A DNA stretch of 64,000 nucleotides from Njordibacter sp937773555 (GTDB lineage: Bacteria > Pseudomonadota > Gammaproteobacteria > Pseudomonadales > Balneatricaceae). The notes below the pieces were generated by a model. The model saw only the letters and a program-made list of their open reading frames with translations, was not told the DNA's origin and made no database searches. Of this stretch, positions 58,521 to 64,000 are shown one piece after another. A program made the position numbers and the translations under genes. Position 1 is the stretch's first letter. Each line of letters opens with the position of its first letter. The stretch spans positions 2,108,001 through 2,172,000 of the forward strand of contig NZ_CP159830.1 in the NCBI RefSeq assembly GCF_047730085.1, read 5' to 3'.

Positions 58521-59174
58521 TTAATCACCGAGTAGAAAATTCTTCATGAGTTCTTTACCGCCTTCTGTAGCAAAAGATTCTGGGTGAAATTGAATGCCTT
58601 GAATCGGAAACAGTTTATGCTTTACACCCATAATTTCATAACTTTCTGAACCAAACTCACCCACAACTGCGGTGACTTGCAGGCAGTCTGGTATAGATTC
58701 CGCTTGGGCCATTAATGAGTGGTAACGCATGACTTCTAGTTGGTCTGGAATGTCTTCAAAAATACCATTGCCATCGTGACTGATGGGGCTAATTTTACCG
58801 TGCATTGGCAAATGTGCCTTCACCACTTTGCCACCAAAACAATGCACAATGCCTTGCATACCCAGACACACACCAAGCAGTGGGATTTTCGGTCCTAATT
58901 CTGTAATCACGTTTGCACACACACCAAAGTAGCGCTCATCTGCTGGAGACCCTGGGCCTGGTGAAATAATAATTCTATCCGTATGAGCAGCCTCAATATC
59001 AGCTACCGTAACTTGGTCGTTGCGGGCAACAATAACTTCAAAGTCACTTATCTCACCATTTAACTTGGCGCTTGAAAGTACTTCACCGATATATTGGTAA
59101 AGGTTGTAGGTGAAGGAATCGTAGTTATCGACCAAATAGACGGTGAACTTCCCTTTTATTTTTGTTTGGCTCAT
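58521..59174 (-). CDS. trpG: Anthranilate synthase component II (second TrpG, paired with TrpE)
   Basis: A 217-residue glutamine amidotransferase, longer and clearly different from the copy at 48446. YLVDNYDSFTYNLYQYIGE, the nucleophile elbow LGVCLGMQGIVHCFGG, HGKISPISHDG and the catalytic IQFHPESFATEGGKELMKNF are present. Its start overlaps the trpE stop by four bases (ATGA), giving coupled translation of a TrpE-TrpG heterodimer. It is the end of a trpR-trpE-trpG operon. The other TrpG would then be free for folate synthesis or be shared. An insertion around residues 35-45 (SSAKLNGEISDFEV) is unusual for TrpG. Confidence 0.92.
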   Translation of the reverse strand: MSQTKIKGKFTVYLVDNYDSFTYNLYQYIGEVLSSAKLNGEISDFEVIVARNDQVTVADIEAAHTDRIIISPGPGSPADERYFGVCANVITELGPKIPLLGVCLGMQGIVHCFGGKVVKAHLPMHGKISPISHDGNGIFEDIPDQLEVMRYHSLMAQAESIPDCLQVTAVVGEFGSESYEIMGVKHKLFPIQGIQFHPESFATEGGKELMKNFLLGD

Positions 59175-60532
59175 ACCTTAATCTCCATAAACTGCTCTAA
59201 CACTTTAAGTGTACCGGCAAACTTACGTTGTATTTCCTGGTATTCATCCTCTGGATTTGAATCAAAGACATTACCACCACAGGTTTGCACATACGCTTTT
59301 GAGCCATTAGCAAATACCGTGCGAATAGGGATAGCAAAGGTACAATCTCCGTTAAAACCAAAGTGGCCTACTGCGCCACCATAAGGACCGCGGCCATCTA
59401 ATTCTAAGTCGTCAATAATTTTCATAGCTTCAATTTTAGGAGCGCCCGTTAGGGTGCCTGCTGGAAAATTACTAGCTAACGCCGAGAACATGTCTTCATT
59501 TTCTGCCATGATGCCTACAATTTCACTGGAGATATGCTGCACGTGGCTAAACCGTTTAATATCCATCAAACTACGTACCTTAACCGTACCAAAACGGGCC
59601 ACTCGGCCAATATCATTTCGGTGAAGGTCAACAATCATATTGTGCTCGGCAATTTCTTTGGGATCGTTCAATAAAGCCCGCGCCAAAGCAGTGTCTTCTT
59701 CTGGGGTAGCACCACGTTTGGTAGTGCCTGCTAGCGGGTAAGTCTCCATCTCACCCTGGCGCAGGCGAAACAGTAGCTCCGGGCTTGCACCAATGACCTT
59801 TTGCTCAGCAAATTTAATGTAATACATTTGTGGGGAAGGGTTAATTACACGTAACTGTTGGTATAAATTAATACTTTCACCCTGCATGTCAAAGCGGTAC
59901 TTAAAGCCTACTTCGCACTGGAATATCTTACCCTCTACTATGTCTGCTTTTACCTTTTTAACAGCGGTGGCATGCTGTTCGCGGGTCATGTCCTCACCCT
60001 GAGGCACTATCTTTAGGCCACCAATAATGGGGGTTGGATCACCAATAAGCGCTTCAATTAAAGCGATCCGATTGTCTTCATAGTGGAAGTATATTAATTC
60101 TCCTGTCATCTTGTCGTAAATTAGGCCATCTTTGTATAAACCAAATTTAAACGCATCAAACGAGTCACTAGTGGTGAGGCTTAAACTTGGTTCAAAGTAA
60201 TTCATGGCATCGTAGCCAATATAGCCTGTTAAACCACCAGCATAGCGGCGGCTAATAATGTTTTGCGGCACAATATCACGCAAAAGGTAATACGGGTTGT
60301 CGCTGGCATAAGACTGAACATTGCCTTCACGATCCCTAATATTAAGCTGTTTGCCATTGGCCCAAAATATCTGCTCTGGGTCAAAACCAATAAGCGAATA
60401 GCGCGAGATATCGCTATCTTCTCCCAAAGATTCGAGCATATAACAGGTATCAAAGCGCTGCTCTATTTTTTTAAACAACTCAAAAAAGTCACAGCTTGAT
60501 GTTACGGTTGCATAGCTTGGCTTGCGTGCCAT
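59171..60532 (-). CDS. trpE: Anthranilate synthase component I
   Basis: Converts chorismate to anthranilate with ammonia from TrpG, first step of tryptophan synthesis. The 453-residue protein has CYMLESLGEDSDISRYSLIGFDP, close to the LLES tryptophan-feedback motif (here MLES). The chorismate site follows: GEIFQCEVGFKYRF-like, SPELLFRLRQGEMETYPLAGTTKRG and EIAEHNMIVDLHRNDIG, then FPAGTLTGAPKIEAM. The end GGNVFDSNPEDEYQEIQRK departs from the usual G-x-G-I-V-x-D-S pattern. ATG 60532 is chosen because the in-frame upstream start is TTG. It follows trpR by seven bases. Confidence 0.93.
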   Translation of the reverse strand: MARKPSYATVTSSCDFFELFKKIEQRFDTCYMLESLGEDSDISRYSLIGFDPEQIFWANGKQLNIRDREGNVQSYASDNPYYLLRDIVPQNIISRRYAGGLTGYIGYDAMNYFEPSLSLTTSDSFDAFKFGLYKDGLIYDKMTGELIYFHYEDNRIALIEALIGDPTPIIGGLKIVPQGEDMTREQHATAVKKVKADIVEGKIFQCEVGFKYRFDMQGESINLYQQLRVINPSPQMYYIKFAEQKVIGASPELLFRLRQGEMETYPLAGTTKRGATPEEDTALARALLNDPKEIAEHNMIVDLHRNDIGRVARFGTVKVRSLMDIKRFSHVQHISSEIVGIMAENEDMFSALASNFPAGTLTGAPKIEAMKIIDDLELDGRGPYGGAVGHFGFNGDCTFAIPIRTVFANGSKAYVQTCGGNVFDSNPEDEYQEIQRKFAGTLKVLEQFMEIKV

Positions 60533-60539
60533 TTTTATT

Positions 60540-60785
60540 TTATTTGGACGTGTCAATTTTATAACTTCCAGCTTGAAGGGCTCTAGAACCTCGGGTAACA
60601 GTGGCTATACCCACTCCGAGTTTTTGCGCTACTTGGCGTTGCGATACACCTTGAGATAGCAGTTCGAAAATTTGTAATCGATTAATTAGTTCTTGTTGTT
60701 CATATGGCGTCAATAACCCCTCAAGTGCCGCTGACATTTGTTCTACGGTTGTCTGAGTCAGTAGATAATCAACGACAGTGGTCAT
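60540..60785 (-). CDS. trpR: Trp repressor TrpR
   Basis: A tryptophan-responsive repressor. The helix-turn-helix core is LLTPYEQQELINRLQIFELL, then SQGVSQRQVAQKLGVGIATVTRGSRAL, matching TrpR closely (SQR, LGVGIATVTRGS). I give 81 residues from ATG 60785, where family homology starts; ATG 60833 would add 16 residues. It is upstream of trpE in the same operon, unlike enterobacteria, where trpR is unlinked. An operator-like palindrome overlaps its promoter, so autoregulation together with trpE-trpG is likely. Confidence 0.9.
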   Translation of the reverse strand: MTTVVDYLLTQTTVEQMSAALEGLLTPYEQQELINRLQIFELLSQGVSQRQVAQKLGVGIATVTRGSRALQAGSYKIDTSK

Positions 60786-60836
60786 GGGTTTTTGAGTAGA
60801 AGTAGTGATGGTGTTAGGCAGCCAAAAATGCATCAA

Positions 60837-60874
60837 TGTACTAGTACACTATCACAGAGATAAAGGGTTGCCAA
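60837..60874 (-). promoter_or_regulatory. trpR promoter with Trp-operator-like palindrome
   Basis: On the minus strand TTGGCA (60874-60869) and TAGTGT (60851-60846) are separated by 17 bases. The perfect palindrome TGTACTAGTACA at 60837-60848 overlaps the -10 and start. GTACTAGT-type half-sites are the known TrpR recognition sequence. The spacing of half-sites differs from the classic 18-base operator, so binding is likely but not certain. Confidence 0.65.
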
Positions 60875-60898
60875 GGTGTATTTGAACGCCCTGTTAAT

Positions 60899-61564
60899 TT
60901 ACAGGTGGTCGACAACCCAATCTGGCTGACACTCTGCTACATCACGGCCATGGTTATAGCCTCCTCTCACACCTAAACACGGCATACCACAAGCCTTCGC
61001 TGCATTTATGTCATTGCTGGAGTCACCCACCATTAAGCACTCCTCAAGGCTAAGGCCCATTTGTTGGGCCGCTTTTAACAATGGCATGGGGTGGGGCTTT
61101 TTTTCAGTGAAACGATCACCCGAATACACTAAATCAAAATAATGCAATATGCCAAATTGAGACAACAAAGGCTCAGTAAAACGGCTGGGCTTATTAGTAA
61201 TCACACCTTGCATCACTTGGTGTTGATGCAGCTCACTCAATAAAGCTTCAACGCCACTATAAAGCCTGCTCTGACGACTAGCTAAGTGCTGATAGGCATC
61301 CATAAATAATGCGAGTGCGCGGTCGAACCTAGGGTCTACCGCAACTGGTTGGAATTGGTTGGCCAGAACCCTTTGAACTAATACCGCAGCACCATTACCG
61401 ATCCACTGCTCAACTTGAGCTAAGCTAGGCGGAGTAATTTTAAGTGAATTAGCCATAGATAAGCTTGCCGAGTAGAGGTCTGGCAGGCTATCTAACAGCG
61501 TACCATCCAAATCAAACAATACTAATTTTGGCTCAAAACCAAGCGTATTAAACAATGAAATCAT
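60899..61564 (-). CDS. gph: Phosphoglycolate phosphatase
   Basis: A HAD-superfamily phosphatase that removes 2-phosphoglycolate. The 221 residues have the DxDGT motif in LFDLDGTLLDSLPDL, the second motif GVITNKPSRF, and the Asp pair in MVGDSSNDINAAKACGMP. It sits ten bases after rpe in the classical rpe-gph-trpE order. Glycolate produced would enter glyoxylate metabolism, of which only relics are seen at 55-57 kb. No anomalies. Confidence 0.96.
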   Translation of the reverse strand: MISLFNTLGFEPKLVLFDLDGTLLDSLPDLYSASLSMANSLKITPPSLAQVEQWIGNGAAVLVQRVLANQFQPVAVDPRFDRALALFMDAYQHLASRQSRLYSGVEALLSELHQHQVMQGVITNKPSRFTEPLLSQFGILHYFDLVYSGDRFTEKKPHPMPLLKAAQQMGLSLEECLMVGDSSNDINAAKACGMPCLGVRGGYNHGRDVAECQPDWVVDHL

Positions 61565-61573
61565 TAGATTTAA

Positions 61574-62242
61574 TCAGCTAGCAGCCAGCTCTTTGCGCAT
61601 TAGATCAATGGTCGCCTGATAATTATCGGTATTAAAAATAGCCGAGCCTGCTACGAAGGTATCTGCACCAGCACGGGCAATCTCGCCAATGTTCGCCACG
61701 CCGACACCACCGTCTACTTCAAGGCGAATATCTAATCCAGAGGTATCGATACGCTGACGGACCAAGCGTAACTTATCCAGTGTAGAGGGAATGAATTTTT
61801 GCCCACCAAAACCAGGGTTTACTGACATTAACAAAATCATATCTAGCCGATCCATCACATGATCTAAGTAATGTAATGGAGTTGCAGGGTTAAATACTAA
61901 ACCGGCCTTAGCACCCCCGTCTTTAATAATCTGTAAGGACCGGTCTATATGATCACTAGCTTCTGGGTGAAAGGTAATATAGCTAGCTCCGGCTGCTAAA
62001 AACTCTTCAATCATATGATCTACCGGCTGCACCATTAGATGCACATCAATTGGCGCCGTAATGCCATGATTACGCAATGCTTTGCACACCATAGGCCCAA
62101 TAGTGAGGTTAGGCACATAGTGGTTGTCCATTACATCAAAGTGCACAATATCAGCACCTGCTGCCAACACAGTGTCAACCTCTTCGCCCAGACGAGCAAA
62201 ATCTGCAGCTAAAATAGAGGGTGCTATTTTAAAATCAACCAT
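61574..62242 (-). CDS. rpe: Ribulose-phosphate 3-epimerase
   Basis: Interconverts ribulose 5-phosphate and xylulose 5-phosphate in the pentose phosphate pathway. The 222-residue TIM barrel has IAPSILAADFARLGEEV, HFDVMDNHYVPNLTIGP, VHLMVQPVDHMI, LLMSVNPGFGGQKFI and LEVDGGVGVANI, all standard with metal-binding His and Asp. It heads the rpe-gph run. djlA lies 33 bases upstream on the same strand. Confidence 0.98.
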   Translation of the reverse strand: MVDFKIAPSILAADFARLGEEVDTVLAAGADIVHFDVMDNHYVPNLTIGPMVCKALRNHGITAPIDVHLMVQPVDHMIEEFLAAGASYITFHPEASDHIDRSLQIIKDGGAKAGLVFNPATPLHYLDHVMDRLDMILLMSVNPGFGGQKFIPSTLDKLRLVRQRIDTSGLDIRLEVDGGVGVANIGEIARAGADTFVAGSAIFNTDNYQATIDLMRKELAAS

Positions 62243-62275
62243 GGGGTCATATTCCAGTATATAAGATCAAAATAA

Positions 62276-63100
62276 TTACTTACGAGACTTCTTTATTGCG
62301 TCGTAAGCAGCTTGAATTTCTTGGGTTTTTTGTTTCGCTATAAGCATCATTTCATCAGGCAAACCACGGGCAACTAGTTTGTCTGGATGATGCTGACTCA
62401 TGAGCTTTCGATAGGCCATTTTAAGGCTTTTGGCATCACAATCTGGCTTTACACCAAGCACACCATAGGCTTGAGTGAGACCGGCATTGCCAGACCCTTC
62501 AAACTGACCTTGCCCACCCCCTTGATGGAATGACTGTTCAGCCTTCATGCGCTGAGCAACAGCTTCAAACTCTTGTTGAGTCACACCTAAAAGCTGGCAC
62601 ACTTCCCCAAGAATACGACCTTCTGCGGCACTAAAATCGCCATCAACTAGGGCTGTTTGTAGCTGAATTTCAATAAACATCTGTTTAACCGAGGCATTGT
62701 TCACCAAGGCTCGTCGCAGCGGTTCCAGCACTTGGCCGAGGTCAAAAGCATCTTCTTTACCCTGACTAAAGCACTCTATGGCACGCTTGCGCAAAACGTC
62801 TGACAGCTGCATTCGGGTCATTACAGCTTCTGCATACTGAATCTCTAAAGCCGTGACTTGCCCATCTGCTTTGGCAATTTTGCCCATGACACAAAAAGTG
62901 GCGTCAAAAAAAGCGGTCTGAGCTTTAGCTTGAGTCCAGTTTTCCGCCCCAGCAACACTACGAATTAATTTATCCAAGTAATAGCCAATGGCAGCGCCAA
63001 ACAGCATCCCGGAAGGCCCGCCTGTTAGGCCTATTAGAGCACCCAGTACTAATCCTGTTCTATGGCGTGCCATATTTGCGCCAAAGCTGTAAGTATTCAC
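62276..63100 (-). CDS. djlA: DnaJ-like membrane co-chaperone DjlA
   Basis: A membrane-anchored J-domain protein. A Gly-rich membrane segment (GLVLGALIGLTGGPSGMLFGAAIGYYLD) resembles the dimerising helix of DjlA. A TerB-like helical domain follows (FFDATFCVMGKIAKADGQVT), then a Gly/Gln linker and a C-terminal J-domain with HPD in SQHHPDKL. The longest reading begins at TTG 63145. I prefer GTG 63100, five bases after AGGTG, giving 275 codons; ATG 63073 is also possible. It is divergent from lptD, the same relation as in Escherichia coli. Confidence 0.9.
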   Translation of the reverse strand: MNTYSFGANMARHRTGLVLGALIGLTGGPSGMLFGAAIGYYLDKLIRSVAGAENWTQAKAQTAFFDATFCVMGKIAKADGQVTALEIQYAEAVMTRMQLSDVLRKRAIECFSQGKEDAFDLGQVLEPLRRALVNNASVKQMFIEIQLQTALVDGDFSAAEGRILGEVCQLLGVTQQEFEAVAQRMKAEQSFHQGGGQGQFEGSGNAGLTQAYGVLGVKPDCDAKSLKMAYRKLMSQHHPDKLVARGLPDEMMLIAKQKTQEIQAAYDAIKKSRK

Positions 63101-63310
63101 ATATTCACCTGTGGTTAAAAACTTGCCCCTATAATAAATCGCCAAGGCCTTAAGCGCTACATTGAGCCACTATAAATTAACTAAATCGATACTTTTAGTC
63201 TATTCCAGCCCATTAGAAGCACCTATCTTTGAATATTTGGTTTAAACTTAGGCTTTATCTATATAGACGCACCAAATTTTTGGTTCACAAACACTGGGTT
63301 TCTTTTGCCA

Positions 63311-64000
63311 ATGTATATACCAGCACAAAGTCTTCGCCTGATGTTCGTCTACCTAGTGACTTGCGGCCTCAGTCAGCTTGCAACTGCAGGCCACGAACCA
63401 ATTAGCCTTGACTGGCAACCAAAGAGCGCCACCCCTGCAAACTTTTGCTCTGGGTACTATCTGCCCTATCAGGCACCTTCTTTGGAACAATCTTTGGCCC
63501 CTGGCGAACAGCCCTTATACAGCAATTCTGATTCTAGTGAATACCAACAAGGCATTACTCACCTGAAGGGCAATGTAGAACTGCGTCAGGGAAAACAGAC
63601 GGTCACCGGTGACGCCGCCTGGTTTAATAGTAATAATAGTTCTGTTGATATTATTGGGCATGTGAAGTTTCGCCGCCCAAACATGATTGTTCAAAGCAGC
63701 GATGCCAGTTTTAACATGGCCAATTCGGAAGCTCAGCTTAACCAAGCGCAACTTGCCCTGCCTAGCAGTGATCTCAGAGCTACGGCTCAGTCTATTGACT
63801 ACCACAGTGATGATACCGTCACCATGAATACGGGCAGTTTTACGTTTTGTCCCCCAAACGATAACGCATGGGCAATACACAGCAACAAGATAGATCTAGA
63901 CCCAAAATTGGGCTTTGGTGAGGCTCAAAATGCCATCCTAAAAATTGGTACTGTACCAGTGTTTTACTTACCATGGATGAGCTTCCCCATAGATGATCAG
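63311..64000 (+). CDS. lptD: LPS-assembly protein LptD, N-terminal part (window edge)
   Basis: The outer-membrane barrel that places lipopolysaccharide on the surface. Only the first 230 codons are in the window. A signal peptide is visible (SLRLMFVYLVTCGLSQLATA), then the periplasmic OstA/LptA-like jellyroll: ITHLKGNVELRQGKQTVTGD, FRRPNMIVQSSDASFN, and the C-P-P-N-D-N-A-W segment with IDLDPKLGFGEAQNA and VPVFYLPWMSFPIDD. These blocks are diagnostic. The start is ATG 63311. Its partner lptE is at 6526. surA and pdxA usually follow beyond the window. Confidence 0.95.
   Translation, partial: MYIPAQSLRLMFVYLVTCGLSQLATAGHEPISLDWQPKSATPANFCSGYYLPYQAPSLEQSLAPGEQPLYSNSDSSEYQQGITHLKGNVELRQGKQTVTGDAAWFNSNNSSVDIIGHVKFRRPNMIVQSSDASFNMANSEAQLNQAQLALPSSDLRATAQSIDYHSDDTVTMNTGSFTFCPPNDNAWAIHSNKIDLDPKLGFGEAQNAILKIGTVPVFYLPWMSFPIDDQ

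Overview
The window looks like a chromosomal segment of a free-living, probably marine, gammaproteobacterium. The evidence is gene order: leuS-lptE-holA, lipA-lipB-ybeD-dacA-rlpA-mltB with rodA-mrdA-rlmH-rsfS-nadD-proA, aroQ-accB-accC-prmA, dusB-fis-purH-purD, trpG-trpD-trpC, and rpe-gph next to djlA/lptD are all classic gammaproteobacterial neighbourhoods. Base composition is moderate to AT-leaning and spacing is compact. I cannot name genus or species from the sequence alone. No intact insertion sequence, prophage or CRISPR array was seen.

Layout. 1-3.6 kb: start of a glycine betaine/proline-type ABC transporter (binding protein, then a permease cut by the window edge), a DsbA-like protein, an alpha/beta hydrolase and tRNA-Arg. 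3.9-8.1 kb: leuS-lptE-holA. 8.1-10.5 kb: a two-gene oxidoreductase operon (saccharopine-dehydrogenase-like plus DadA-like). 10.6-15.8 kb: lipoate and murein genes. 16.1-23.1 kb: a plus-strand cassette for D-amino-acid/D-glutamate/5-oxoproline metabolism. 23.1-28.9 kb: rodA, mrdA, rlmH, rsfS, nadD, proA. 29-33.8 kb: ubiX, fbp, ppa, a DUF2333 gene and a repeat-bearing lipoprotein. 33.9-44.3 kb: aroQ-accBC-prmA, three extra genes (TSUP permease, short ProB, SnoaL-like), dusB-fis-purH-purD-hinT. 44.3-49 kb: hisC, osmC-like, DUF2147, trpCDG. 49-58.4 kb: an accessory block with an MFS transporter, putA and its Lrp-type regulator, decayed genes, a tartronate-semialdehyde-reductase-like gene and gnd. 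58.5-64 kb: trpG2-trpE-trpR, gph, rpe, djlA and the start of lptD.

The most interesting system is the 16.1-23.1 kb cassette. It interrupts the murein cluster exactly between mltB and rodA, on the opposite strand. It encodes a DUF1445 protein, the three 5-oxoprolinase subunits PxpABC, a DUF4392 protein, a LysR regulator, a D-amino-acid transaminase and an alanine racemase. DUF1445 and DUF4392 are the two halves of the fused animal D-glutamate cyclase. The cassette therefore reads as a complete route: D-amino acids to D-glutamate, then 5-oxoproline, then glutamate. It sits beside genes (dacA, mltB, rlpA) whose action liberates D-amino-acid-containing wall fragments.

A second theme is accessory DNA in conserved gaps. 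The gap between trpE and trpGDC holds putA, gnd and remnants of a glyoxylate-type pathway (truncated hyi and truncated reductase joined head to head). trpR sits directly upstream of trpE, with a TrpR-operator-like palindrome over its own promoter. Smaller oddities are a Fis protein with a tandem ten-residue duplication, a PUA-less glutamate 5-kinase behind a duplicated promoter-like unit, and a lipoprotein with a 15-bp tandem array.
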